Assembly: GCA_001687465.1 (NCBI GenBank) | Contig: LVLI01000603.1 | Span: forward strand, 1 to 64,000 | Direction: 5' to 3' | Source of the DNA: Halocafeteria seosinensis | Lineage: Eukaryota > Sar > Bigyra > Bicosoecida | Length of the DNA: 64,000 nucleotides | Shown: piece by piece, positions 32,378-44,593 of the stretch | Layout: each line of letters starts with the position of its first letter | Numbering within the stretch: the first letter of the stretch is position 1 | Position numbers and translations under genes: made by a program | Notes under the pieces: model-generated | Seen by the model: the letters and a program-made list of their open reading frames with translations, nothing else | What the model was told of the DNA's origin: nothing | The model's database searches: none

Positions 32378-33724
32378 CTAGAGGCTAGATGGAGTGACAC
32401 CGAGCCACCACATTAGGACGATTTGCATAAGGCTAACTCCTATGAGTAAGTAGTTGTGGTGCGTCGACGCTGCAGCTGCAGGATCCGGAAGATTGTCATT
32501 GAGCACATTAATTAAATAAAAGGCCATACAGCCTCCGGTGTAAAAAAGGACAATATAGTAAAGTATAGGTCCGAGAAGAAGCCCCATTAGAAAACTCACA
32601 CACAACCTGAAATGCAAAGGTTGTGTCGTAAAGCGTTGAACCCGGGCACACAAATTTGACTATGAATACAGTCAACGTACCCCACGAATTTGTAGCCGGT
32701 GTAGGCGAACAAGTCGAGAACTGACATGGAGGGCACAGTCAGTAAATAGCTAAATGCTCGTATGAGACACACCTCCAATATCCACGCCAAAGTAGTGGTG
32801 CTAGTCACCTCTACCAGCACTTGGGGGGTGAATCTGCAGTGTAGCACTATTATCGGTAACAAGGGAAAACGATTTGACGAAGGCTAATGTTGACTCCATA
32901 CTCCATTTTCGTTCCATAAATAAGCCCATTCATGAGGACGTAAGTTATAAAGGCCATCACGGGAATATAGAGATCAGGTGCATTATCATCATGAACAGGA
33001 GGGGCAAAGCGGTCCTGTATCAGTGTTGCAATGTGTATCTGTAGGCACGTTCGAGACGTTCGCCAAGAAAACATGCGATCTTACCTTCTCATCTTCTTCC
33101 GAAAATACACTTCGGCGTTGTCGATCTTTCTTTTTTGGAAACAAGAGTATCTGTTGAGTACAGGCCCCACCTGAGTGAATACTTCCCATCTGCCCCTTAA
33201 AACGTTCCGACATACCTTGAGCTTTGACTTAACATAGCTGTTGTTCACTTGAAAATAATATCGGAGGGATGTCCACAATGCAAGCGCACCTGTAGTGTAA
33301 TAACAGCGTTGCTTCCCCATGTTTCCAACTAGAGAAGTACGATCACTCGTACCTGGTACATAGTGTGCAGCGGTAGAGTGCATGAGATTTTTGCCATACT
33401 CCAGGCCGACTTGCGCCATAGGATGCCTGCATTGGAGACGAGTGATCAACGGAACTAAGCCAGCCACTTGTTGCCTTTATCTTACGATTGGACATTGGCA
33501 AACGGCTGGTTGAAGCCGGTTCCGGCGGCAGCACCGAATTGTTGTTGCTGCTGCTGGGGCGTCTGAGATTGGGGAGGCATCTGCCAGTTGCCCATTCCTT
33601 GCGACGAGGCTGGTGGCATCATGTTATTCGGATTATTGGGCCCGAAACCCCAGGCTCCTCCTCCTCTTCCTCCTCCTGCTGCTGCTGAGGAAGGTGGTTG
33701 CCCTCCCGGAGGGTAATTATTCAT
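32378..33724 (-). CDS. YIF1: YIF1 family membrane-trafficking protein
   Basis: Seven exons in transcript order: 33486-33724, 33353-33426, 33216-33289, 33085-33150, 32902-33038, 32681-32833, 32378-32606. All phases fit, giving 323 residues. The cytosolic N terminus is Gly/Pro/Gln-rich. The conserved block follows: 'LRYYFQVNNSYVKSKLKILL', then 'NAPDLYIPVMAFITYVLMNG' and 'LAYTGYKFVG' (here 'FAYTGYKFVG'). About five hydrophobic helices fit the Yip1 fold. YIF1 binds YIP1 and Rab GTPases in COPII/ER-Golgi traffic. The fourth exon start was chosen at 33150 because only that acceptor keeps the expected 'KILLFPKKK' frame. Confidence 0.88.
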
Positions 33725-34133
33725 TAGACGCTTTTCTTCCCTTTCCTATCCAAGTTTCGCGTCAATTCGCGTTGCGTACATACTCATACCACCTCAAAGC
33801 ACCTCGAGTCGTAATTAGGCCAAATATTATTGCTGTGGAGATAGTCTCACACAACTCAGGCATCCGGGCTCAGCGCCCGGCTGGGCTTGTGTGCCCGGGC
33901 TGAGCGCCGGGTGCCTGGGGTCCACTATGTTATAGATATGATATCCCTTGGCAAATTGAGTTGCTTGGGGATAGTGTACTGTACTGTCCGCACGTCTCTT
34001 TGGAAGGTGCTTAATCGCTCAGCTCGTACGAGCGGGGAAAAGGGGACCGTTAGCAACCTAGCTAGCTGTGAAAAAAAAAGGGGGGAAATTTGCCGTTGTT
34101 GCTGCCTCAAGGACGTGGCTTCCTTGGGACCCA
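33725..34133. other. Divergent promoter region with GC-rich quasi-palindrome
   Basis: About 410 bp between YIF1 and LCB2, transcribed away from each other. Near 33862-33917 is a GC-rich stretch with 'gggctcagcgcccgg' and 'cccgggctgagcgccggg', imperfect inverted relatives of each other. It may fold or bind a factor. Confidence 0.4.
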
Positions 34134-36249
34134 ATGATGATTCCCAACACGCCCATCCATGAACTGGATGAGTCACAAGGGTGTGTATTCACCAAAGAGG
34201 AGAAAGAGGATCTATTGCAGCCATACAGCTGCTATCAGTATCCAGAGGAGGCTCAACAGGGCTCTCGGTCACGCCCGTCTTCCTCCCAATACCAGGACTC
34301 ACTCTCCTGGCAGGCTCCGGAGTCAGACGATCCCTCGCATCATGGCTCCTCCAATACCCAGGATTACGCAGATAACAAGGCGGCCTCCTCCACGACAGCC
34401 TCAGTCGATGGTGAGGACGAACAGGAGCTTGGTTCCAGCAATGATGAAGATGAGGATACCCACGTGTGGGAGCGGGACCAGCTGCACCAGCTGGAAGATG
34501 ATCCCGTGGCTCCCCCACGATACATGTATGCACCGCTCTCCCCGAAACGGAGGAAAGCTCGTACGCAACAACAGCAGCGGCAGATGGATGCGCCATCTAC
34601 CGTCTCTTTGAAAAGTGCAGCACTGGACACGGAAGAAGAGATTGCGGAGATGGAGCGAGTGGTGCATGAGGTTCAACAGGAAGAAATCGAAAGGATGACG
34701 AGGCTAGATGAAAGCGATAATGTCGTCGAACCGAACTGGTTTGCTGCTCTTACAACGTACATGAGCTATGCAGTTCTTATGCTGTTTGGATACATCAGGG
34801 ACTTTTTTGGACGCCTCACCGGAAGTTCCCGCTATTTCAGCGACACAAAGCAGAACCAGGAGACGACGATGCTAAAAGATTGGGAGAACTTCTTCACACG
34901 AAGAATGTATCACCGTATACAGGATTGCTGGAACCGACCAATTGGAGGGGCTCCGACTTCGTCAACCCTCAAAGTGCTGAACCGTTCCTCCGACGATGGT
35001 AACTGTACCCTAAAGTGCGATGGAACTCACTCCGAATGCATTAACTTGGGATCGTATAACTACCTCGGATTTGCTGACGATTGGGAGGAGCTCTGCAAGG
35101 AGCCGGTTATGTCAACTCTGAATAAGTTCAACTCGAGCTGTTGTAGCTCGTCCTGTGATGCAGGGTATACCACGGTACACAGGAAGCTGGAGAAAATGAT
35201 TGCCAAATTCGTTGGTAAACCAGCTGCTATTGTCTTCAACACAGGATATGGTACGAACATATCTACCATTCCTGCGTTGATGGGCGGTGGTACACTTGTC
35301 ATTAGTGACTCGCTGAATCATACATCAATTGTGAACGGTAGTCGATCCTCTCCCGCAACGATCAGGGTGTTCAGGCATAATGGTATGTTTCCTCAATTAT
35401 CGGGGGTTGTTGGAATTGATGCAAGTGAGTGACCTTCTCATGTTTAACTTCTTTTGCGCAGACATGAAGAACTTAGAGAGAATGATACAATCCGCAATCG
35501 TCGAAGGACAGCCGCGAACAGGATTGCGATGGCGCAAGATTGTCGTCCTGGTGGAAGGTGTCTACAGCATGGAAGGAGAAATATTGAACCTCCCCGAAGT
35601 ATTGAGAATTTGCAAAAAGTATAAGGTGTACCTTTATGTAGACGAAGCTCACTCTATTGGAGCTCTAGGAGCTCATGGTCGTGGAGTCTGTGAGCACTGG
35701 AACATCGACCCGACCCATGTAGACGTTCTCATGGGCACTTTCACCAAAAGCTTTGGAGGCATGGGAGGATACGTTGCTGCTTCAAAAGAATTTATATCGT
35801 ATCTCTCTCAGCAAACTTCGGGCAACGTCTACACAAATTCCATACCGCCGCCGGTGTGCCAACAGATAATTTCCGCCTTGCGTGTTATATCAGGAACAGA
35901 CGGAAGCAATGCGGGAGCGCAAAAGCTGCAAACTGTCAAGCGAAACGCAAACTACCTTCGGGCACAACTGATCCGAATGGGGACGGCTGTTTTAGGGGAC
36001 TGGGACTCGCCAGTGGTCCCCGTATTGATATTTCATCCGTCCAAAGTGGCTGCCTTCTCCAGGGAACTCATACAACGCGGACTAGCTGTGGTGGTCGTTG
36101 GGTTTCCCGCCACTCAACTCACTCTAGCACGTTCCCGATTTTGTGTTAGTGCCGGCCACAGTAAGAAGGATTTGGACTACGCCTTGTCTCTGATAGACCA
36201 TACGTCTGACTTGTTGAAGGTAAAGTATAACTCGAGAACATTTGGATGA
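34134..36249 (+). CDS. LCB2: Serine palmitoyltransferase, LCB2/SPTLC2 subunit
   Basis: It catalyses the first step of sphingolipid synthesis (serine plus acyl-CoA to 3-ketosphinganine) at the ER, as a heterodimer with LCB1. Exons 34134-35382 and 35462-36249 (79-bp intron, phase 1) give 678 residues. A membrane helix at ~207-226 ('YAVLMLFGYIRDF') precedes the alpha-oxoamine synthase domain: 'LGSYNYLGFADDW', 'YVDEAHSIGALGAHGRG', the PLP lysine in 'GTFTKSFGGMGGY' near residue 512, and 'VVVGFPATQL'. The presence of the lysine marks it as the catalytic subunit. The acidic, low-complexity N-terminal ~200 residues are much longer than in animals or yeast and may be regulatory. I started at the first ATG; the upstream frame has none. 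Confidence 0.93.
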
Positions 36250-36518
36250 AGTGAATGTCGCACTAGCGAATGAAATAATACATTTTGGTATATTGCTACG
36301 TATGGAGTGAGTTACTACGACACATTCTTTCTTTTCTTTCCTAGTACCGTGTGGTTGTCGTTGAGTTGGGCGTGCGGTACACCCAAGTGTTATTCTGCAG
36401 TACTGTATTGTTAGTGGTGCGTGTGCATAGCCACTGCATCACAATAGATTACACAAGGAGCATAAAATTATACATCAAACAGGGTCAGCCTGTCAGGACA
36501 GTTGGTGGATTGAACCCA

Positions 36519-39426
36519 ATGGCCACCCAGGAGGAGCGTTTGATTCGCAAGTACGCGAATCTTCAAAAGAAGCTCCGAGATGAAGAGCACCCCTCTTCCC
36601 CGGCAAGGCGACAGGAAGATGCGCACAGTTCTTGGGGTGAAAAGTACAATGCTGGCAGGACTCGTGCCATCTCTCCCATCCAAGCCACCCCTGGGGAATT
36701 CGTGGAAGTTCCGAGGGGCCGAGGAGGACGTCGAAACGAGGATCCAGACAACCACGGGGAGAGGAGAGAATACGGAGTCTCGTCCGACAAGGGCAGTGTA
36801 GCAATGGGTCGCTTTGACCATTATCATGGAAGGGAAGACTACGAAGGTACAGCGCCCCCCAGCCGACCACGGCACTCACCAGAGTATCAACACGGCAATG
36901 CCGATGACAGATACACCGCTTCTCAGCGTGTTTCACACCCGAGCCGTCGTTCGTACACTCGAGGAGAAGAGCTACCGGAGGACTTCCATCAAGGTAAGGA
37001 CTTGCTCACGGCGCCCTACTGTACCCTTCTTGTGTTCATAGTTTATTGGTTGTGTATCCAGCGGTGCAAAGTGAAATGGAGAGACAGAGATCGTTGCTTA
37101 ACAATATGCTCAAGTATGTGCTTTCAACAGACTAATATTGGTTCTGTACGGTCTCACCCCCATGATGTTTTCATACGACTTCAAATCAGCGAATACCGCT
37201 CCCATTCCAAGTCTGATGGAAGTACTCGACAGAATGAGAATATACCAGGCCGTGTTGAAGGAGAAGGCGTTGCCCCCACCGAAGTTAATTCAGATCGCTA
37301 TGAGTTGGGGTCCTCAGAGATTCGTTCCTCGAGTAGAAAGCAGCCCACGGTGAAGAACGCTGACGATTCAGGCGGTGGAATCGGCATTCTCCCTTGGCAT
37401 AATACAAGTGAAACTAGAGAAAGGAAGGAGAAGCAGTTAAAATATAAGCAAGAGCTCGAAAAACAAATCGAGGAGCAAGGGAGACAAAGAAGATTCAGGA
37501 GCACCGGTAAGTTATCCGCAGCTTGTTCATGCACTCAGGTTGGATAAACGTTCTGGGTGGCAGATAGATTTGATGCACGCTCAGGTCCTTCCGAACGTCG
37601 AGAACCTCACGTGAAAACTGGTAGCGTCACTGGTGGGGAGCCTTGGGATTTGGAAGCTGGGGTAAAGGCGAAGGAAGAGAGTTATGCTTTCTACCCTCAT
37701 TCCGGGAACAGTAGGGCTGACCAGTATGTCGACGACGCTAAGAGTGACATCCATAACCATGGGGAAAGACATAATGCTGGTCAAAGTGGAAGAGGGTCAG
37801 TTCCAGCCAATTTGGGCTCGGAGGAGATTCGATATCAGATACAGAATTGTTCTAACTTTCGTCGACGGCATATCAAGGATCCCCAAATGGCTGAAGATGA
37901 GCAAAAGCGCTCAAACGCTCGCGCGCAACAGGCAGCTCTCCTGCGCCAGCAGGTGGAAGAGTCCAAACGTAGGGTATTGTGCATGCTGGTTTCACTTGTG
38001 ATAAAAGATACAACAATATGGTTTGCGTGAGTGCAGGGTTGAAGGAAAAGGAGAACCAGCTCAACAGAAATAAAGAAGCTGAAGAAGAAGAGAGAATCGA
38101 ACGTGAAAGAATAGAACTGCTGGAACAACATAGGTGAGTGTAACAGTAAGAGATTTATGACGCATATTCATCGAAGGTATGAATCGGTTCGTTTATGTGC
38201 TGAACCAATAGGGCGGAAGTAGACCTAGAGCAGCGAAATCGCGACCGTGGTACGGAGCGTGTAGATGATGGAGGCAAGACAACCGAAAATCTTCCGGTCA
38301 AACCGTACGTTTTTGGTATGCTGTAGGCGTCCTTATATTGATATCCTCTTTGCAATGGTAATCACAGTCACAGCTTCGATGAAAGGACATCTTCACAGGA
38401 GGCAAGCAATTTCCAAGAAGCTAGCGAAGAACATGGAGAAGACAAAGGGGCACCCAACCTACGCAATGACCAAGACATTTTTAACATAAATACTGCGGAT
38501 GAGCGAAGTGAAAAATGGCCTGGGTATACGTCTGATGACCGACTGAGTGAAGAAATCCTTCGGTTACAGGAGCAGCAAAACATCATGTTGAAACAGTTAC
38601 AAGAACAATCCCTAATGATGCAACGGATTCAGAATGCGATGTACCAAGTAAAACGTCGCTCTGAGTTGGAGAGCCTACAATCTCAGCAGAAACAGTTGGC
38701 GGAGCTTATGGACCGATCACAGAAACAATTTAGAGAACTGGCTGCTGAGGAACAGCCGGTGGAAGATATTGGAGAAATGGCCATGGATTCGTTGAATGAG
38801 GCTTCTGGAGGTCATTTATACGTGGAGCAAAGAGATCGCCCGGCACTGTGGCGTCCTGGGTCAAATATATCCACAGAAGTCTCTAGAAAGTCTGTGTCTC
38901 AATTGCATGGTCAGTCGGATTGGCAAACTGCTGATGGGATAGTCTCTAGACTTACTGAGATAGAGGAAGGCCATGGATCGAGGAGCGCGTCGGAGGACTC
39001 ACAGAGCCTCTCCCAGGATGAAAATGACTGTACGTTCGCCGCATATCGTTGCAACTTCGCGCCTACTATATGGTCTCGCGCTTTGCAGATTCAAATGACG
39101 TATTTGAGGAGATGAATGTGCAGCTTTCTGACCAAACGGCGAAGGACAAGCCCACAACGAAAGATTTCGAGGAAAGTCTTGCTGGGGAGAGTATGCTTGT
39201 TTTCTTACCTGAAGCGCTGAAACGGGTTCAGCCCGATGCAGATCAGGAGGAAATACAATCTCCAGTGGAGAATGATGAGGTTACTCAGACAGCAACTTCG
39301 GCTACATCTGTGCCTGCAATAATGTCTCAAACGGAATCAACGAGCTCCGTTGCGGAGATTTCTGATTTGGGAGATTCTGGAACTTCGGATTTTAACGTTT
39401 CTCAGTACAACAGCGAGGATGACTAG
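36519..39426 (+). CDS. Coiled-coil protein, CSPP1/CCDC66-like
   Basis: Eight exons (36519-36993, 37062-37113, 37190-37506, 37564-37968, 38037-38133, 38212-38304, 38368-39029, 39089-39426) join in phase to 812 residues. It is rich in Arg/Glu/Gln with repeated helical segments such as 'KEKQLKYKQELEKQIEEQGR', 'QQAALLRQQVEESKRLKEKE' and 'EIIL'-like 'EEILRLQEQQNIMLKQL'. The 'K-Y--ELEKQI-E' pattern resembles motifs in the microtubule- and cilium-associated proteins CSPP1 and CCDC66, but this is only a family-style likeness. The C terminus is acidic and Ser/Thr-rich. It ends 105 bp from the convergent LRR gene. Confidence 0.72.
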
Positions 39427-39531
39427 ATGGAGCTTGTGACTCAAATGAACAACTTGTCGGTGTATTGTTCCTTTTCGAGTCCCCACTACCTGCAAGAATC
39501 CTTGATCCTACCGAGTCGTCGTCTTGTTGCC

Positions 39532-42500
39532 TTACACATTTGCTTCTTCCTCCTCTGGTTGCTGGCTCCTCCTCCTGCGGAGGACGAGCCCAATAAGGAT
39601 ACTAAGTATCACAGCTATGACTACGCCTATTGTGATGCCGATAGCTGCACCTGTATCGACATTATTGGTACTAGACTGTGCAGCAGATAGTGGTTGTCGG
39701 GTGCCGGTGACGGAAGGTGTCCCTGTTCCAGTCATTGTTGCAGTGTTTGAAGCGGTTCCCGTGCTGGTAACAGAAGGTGTTCCTGTTCCTGTGTTCGAAG
39801 GCGTATTACTTGCCGTCCGTGAAGGAGTGTTTGATGCCGTGTTGGAAGCTGTATTACTTGCCGTCTGTGAAGCAGTGTTAGATGCTGTGTTGGACGCTGT
39901 ATTACTTGCCGTCTGTGAAGCAGTGTTGGATGCGGTGTTGGATGCAGTGTTGGAAGCGGTATTAGACGGTGTGACGGTTCCCGTTTGGGAGGCTGTGTTC
40001 GACGCAGTTCCCGTGGAAGTTTGTGAGGGCGTGTTCGATGGGGTGCTCGTCGCTGTATTTGATGGGGTTCCAGTCTGCGAAGATGTGGGAGTGCCGGTAT
40101 TCGAAGGTGTTCCAGTGTTTGAAGGTGTTGGAGTTGATGTGGATGAGGCAGTATTGGATGGAGTTTGCGTGGAGGTGGGTGTTCCAGTGTTCGACGGAGT
40201 CGTCGTTCCAGTTTGACTTGGGGTTCGAGTGTTTGTAGGAGTCTGAGTGCCGGTGTTTGAAGATGTGGGAGTTACAGAAGGGGTTCCGGTGCCGGTTGCA
40301 GTATTTGTCGGTGTACCTGTTGGGGTGTTTGTAGGAGTTTGGGAGGAAGTCGGAGTTTGAGTAGGCGTACTTGTCGAGGTTGGCGTTGTTGAAGCAAGGG
40401 TGTCGTTTCCTATGCAAAATTCCACATTATGTAAGTCGAATTGAACGTCAATAAATTGCGCCTCTATGTGACGGAACAGACACCGATCATATCCGGGGTT
40501 CTTATCAAGATCCCTGCAGAGCAAATCAATTCACACTTGCCTGCTCCTTGCTTGAGTATAGTGAGGCCAGTGCTAGAGCACTTACAGTTCGATGAGACAC
40601 CACAAGTTTTGGAAGACTTTCTCTCCAATTTCCAACAAGTTGTTGTTGCGCAAATAACTGCCTAGACAAAGTGTAGAAGACAGGTTGAGACATTTTGCCC
40701 CCTCGACTTCCAGCGTAGACTTACAGTGCCTCGAGCTCTTTGATGCCTTGGAAACTATCGTCCTCTATGTAATCTATGTTGTTGTCCATTAGGTTGCTGC
40801 GTACCATTTCAAGAGTCGAATTGAATATCTGTGCGTTTATGCACGTTTGACAAGAATACTAACAGAACCAAGATTGAGGACACATAGTCAAACCATCCAG
40901 CCTCTATAGCCGTCAGTAAGTTGCCTTCCAGATACCTGCAAACCAGTGACCTCTTGCCTGGACTGACAAGATAATATCGACGCCAGATTGGGCTTACAAA
41001 TTGCGAAGAGATATCAAACCCTCGAACGCACCGGGTGCGATGTCTGTTATTGCATTGTCCCCTAGAGATCTGTTCAATGAAACGTAAGCAAGCTTGTTTC
41101 GATGATAGCGTGTGCAGGTAATATCAGTAACAGTTATATCATACAGCGTTGTTAAACTAGGTAAGCCGTGAAATTTTCCCGTTGGTAAATCAGTAAACTG
41201 GTTGCCTTGCATATACCTGCAAGCACTTCCTGGGTAATCCAAAAGATGCGCTTCCCGCAATCTACTGGCTACAATGCACTTACAGGCGTCTTATACCCTG
41301 ATTTTCAATGAAGTCAAAAGCTCCGTCTTTGATCGAAGTTAAGCCTTTGCAAGATAAGTCCCTGTGTATAATTGGTAATCGTGTCCGGGCGATACACAGA
41401 TCCACGTTGGGGAGTGCACTTACAAAGTTTCGATGTCAGGGCACTTGCAAAACTTTAGCAACCCTGTATCGAGGTCCCACACGCAACAAGCAGGCACTGG
41501 TGGAGATGTGGGAGTAGGTGTAGTGGTTATGCTTGCTGTGGCGGACCTCGTCGCTGTAGGGGACGCAGAAGGTGTGTTGGAACTACTTGGAGAAGGCGTG
41601 GGGGTTGGTTGCCTTGGAAGGCCGAAGCAAAATTCATCCTGAATGACGTTGGGGAAATCCAAAAACAAAGGCTGATAGACCAAAGTCTTTCGTTCAAAGA
41701 ATGGAATGGGATCCACGCAGTTTTCTTCATTCACACCTGGATTACCGGAGACTCTCCTGCTAAGACAGCAAAGCAATGCCTTACTTAGGATCAGCCCAAC
41801 GGATTTCTTATCTTACCATTGACCAAAGACACCTGCTTCAATATCTATGTCCAGTGCGCGGACGAAATTATTTCGGATATCCCTGTTGAAAGTTTAGCTT
41901 ATTCGTGGCACCAGTGAAACACTTCGGGCGAAGATCACGACGAACGATGCAAACCCTTACAGATTGAAGACGGTGCCATTTCTGCCTTCTGTTAGAGATG
42001 GAGGTACGAACACGATCTCGTTGTCATTGATTTCTCTGCGTAACGGGGATAAATTTAGACGTTTGATAAAGTACCACTTCTTACCATTGATATTACTTAC
42101 AACCGCTTTAGATTGGGGTTGTTCTCTGCCGTCAGAAGCAAAGGCGGCCATTCCTCTAATTCATTTTCTTGGAGTTGGCTGGTCATAAGGGAGCGACATA
42201 AGCGATTAGCTAAACTAGAGAACAAGAGAAATAAATTTTAACGTACACGTGCTCTAGTGTCCCGAAATCGGCAAACGTGTCCTCGTCGATGTTGGTAAGG
42301 GGTCCGGAGATTAGCTTGCTGCGACGAAAGGATTGTCTTGATTTACCGACGGTACGCGAATGTTTAAAACACCCACTACGGCAGGGCATGCCTTACAATC
42401 GCTTTAGACTGGGTAGACCCGCTAACGCTTCCTTTTGTAAAGTTTCGATTTTATGTCCGCCGATTATACTGTTGATAAAAAAAATAGTCTCCCCATAAGT

Positions 42501-42860
42501 GTATCACAGTCGGTCTTGCGTGTCTGTAGCCTGCTATACTCACATTTCTTGTAGATTCTGGTTAAAGCTGCCACCCTGATCAAAAGCCCCATCTTTGATA
42601 GATTCCCAATCTTCAGAACTCGTTAAAAAATCACTGTGCAAGGGACATGAGAATTCTGGAAAACATCCTTCCAGCAATTTTTAGCATGCTTACAGGGTTT
42701 GTACTGAGTTACCGCATACACAACAGACCAGTTGGGTTTGGGTGGCCCTGCAGCACGCAGCTACAAGATCTCCGTCACTAGAGTCACAAGCTGCAGCGTT
42801 TTGTATTGTGAGTGCAAATAGGAAGGCAGTTGCCGTAGCACACACGAGAGAGCTCTTCAT
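39532..42860 (-). CDS. LRR surface protein with Thr/Pro-rich stalk and C-terminal membrane anchor
   Basis: Fifteen exons from 42694-42860 to 39532-40513 keep phase 2 at every joint and total 791 residues. Most LRR exons are exactly 72 nt, one repeat each (for example 42397-42468, 42247-42318, 41145-41216, 40998-41069, 40864-40935, 40725-40796, 40586-40657). It starts with a signal peptide ('MKSSLVCATATAFLFAL'). There are two LRR blocks separated by a Cys module and a short Thr/Pro/Ser linker ('TPTPSPSSSNTPS'; 41424-41759). A cap 'LDLDKNPGYDRC' follows, then a ~230-residue Thr/Pro/Ser/Asn stalk, a TM helix ('AIGITIGVVIAVILSILIGL') and an RRRR stop-transfer tail. It is a type I surface protein, probably heavily O-glycosylated. 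The paralogue is at 50655-54398. Confidence 0.85.
39690..40400 (-). repeat. Coding mini-satellite in the mucin-like stalk
   Basis: Short in-phase units encode TPSNTG, TASNTAS and TASQTAS-type hexa- and heptapeptides. Nearly identical 30-60 bp blocks recur at 39805-39960. Such tracts usually vary in length between alleles. Confidence 0.8.
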
Positions 42861-43535
42861 TTCAGAGTCTGTTAGAAATCTGCGGGTTGTGCATGAAAGC
42901 GATGAATCTTGAATGAAGTTCTTCTTGTTAGATTTAGTGGTCCGTAGTTATATCAATCAATGAGACAATGCCAAATCATGTCCACCAGATAGAGGCGCGA
43001 GCAAGGGAAAAACTGCCCACCTACCAGAAATAGGACATAGACAGGGTACACACAGTATATGGTCCACTTGCTTTCTCTCCAACTTGAATTCTTTGCATAC
43101 ATACGCAATTGAATTGCTCCCAACACTTTATACACGGGCATCCAAACAACAAGACGCGGGGTCACTTCTTTGTTCTGCCGGTTTCCCCGCCATCACATGG
43201 CTGGAAAACTGCCCACAAAAAGCTATCCCAGAACTTCAACTTCAATGATGTTTGTTACTTAAGTTCCGATGGGTACATCTCGCAAAACCTAAACTGAATG
43301 AGCCAATTCTACCCGTACGACTAGCTCTTCATGAAATCATTACGTTGAGAACTATCCTTGTACTAATGGACTAGCAGTCACTAGCTAGAACGACAAACAT
43401 CATGGATTCCTACCTACTATGGCATACAGTATGGTGGATTATCGTTCCCAGCAGAATGCCGAAAGGACAACTACTGCATGGATTGTCTTCCATGTTAGTT
43501 GTTTTTTCCATCAATTGCTAGCTTTTTGGGGTTGG
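42861..43535. other. Intergenic, nothing recognised
   Basis: Upstream flank of the LRR gene on the minus strand. No supported feature. Confidence 0.45.
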
Positions 43536-44021
43536 TCACGGAAGACAGCAGCGATTCGCATTCGCTGCTTGTGAGTCACTGCTTGGTCTGGGCCTCTCCC
43601 CGCCGGGGACTCCCCGGGCTCTAGACGGGGGCGCCGCGGACCACAGTGTTTTGTACAGTGGTTTGGGTAGGCTATGTTGATAGAACATCATTTGGGTCGC
43701 CCAACACCGAAACGTATACTTACCTTTGCTAATTTGCTCGTTGCTGCTGATATCGTAGTTATTTAGGGACAAATCTGATCGAAGAAAGCGCGACAGACTT
43801 GTACTTCTTGGTAACGATTGCCGAGACACTGCCAGCATAGTCGATAAATCAACGCCATACAAAGTGAAACACAAATCACAAAAGGTTAGTATATGTCTAG
43901 AGATTGATAGGAATGAGAGTCTGCTTCCGTTGCGTGAATAGGGGGATCGCATGGCTGAATACTGTGAACTGCTAGAATATCTGGACGAAGGAAGAACGAA
44001 AAGGGTACCATCACACAGCAA
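43536..44021 (-). CDS. Possible small Ser-rich protein (weak)
   Basis: A 161-codon open stretch with many Ser, Arg and Leu codons. A good donor (CAAAG|GTAAGT) lies inside it near 43727, so it may be part of a spliced gene whose other exons I could not place. A GC-rich segment near 43590-43640 follows the donor. No family recognised; it may not be a gene. Confidence 0.25.
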   Translation of the reverse strand: MLCDGTLFVLPSSRYSSSSQYSAMRSPYSRNGSRLSFLSISRHILTFCDLCFTLYGVDLSTMLAVSRQSLPRSTSLSRFLRSDLSLNNYDISSNEQISKGKYTFRCWATQMMFYQHSLPKPLYKTLWSAAPPSRARGVPGGERPRPSSDSQAANANRCCLP

Positions 44022-44593
44022 CGTAGGTTGACGATAATCGAACTGTCATGGCTCCAATTGCAATGACTGACTTGGTACGGCTCCGCTTTGAGGAATCGAC
44101 AACGCCGTTGGGACGGCTAGGATTCCTGCCTTCCTTGTTTCGAAAGAGAGGACGGTCTTCTAACGTCTCTGCGAACACTGCTTAGCCATGCTGTTATTGT
44201 CAAGCCTGTTCTTGCTGTCTAAATGCGTACTGCTTCTATGATGTTCACCTGTGCGGTGCTCTATCTGAAGCTGGGTTGGGTGGTATAGCTGTAGGGGACT
44301 TCAACCCCTGACTTGTAGGCTTTTTGTTCCTCGTTCAGTGCCCTTCCCGGTGTTCCTCCGTACTTTTTGTCATTTTGTCTTTTTTGAAGCCATGGTGTTG
44401 GGCGCGGTGCACCCCTGAATGTATGAGAGCAGCGTGATAATGTGGCTTACAAGCAGATGGCTTGTGATATGCTTTGATTAATGCATGTGCAGCGTGCAGG
44501 TGCCTGGATAGAGGATATGAACTGGCGCATTCCCCGAGGTGGATATCATCAAGCAATCCAAGTGTAGACTTCAGCACAAGTATAAACAAGAGA

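Noticed and set aside
39524-40216. 230-codon plus-strand ORF rich in Val/Glu/Pro
   Set aside because: It is the antisense shadow of the Thr/Pro stalk repeats.
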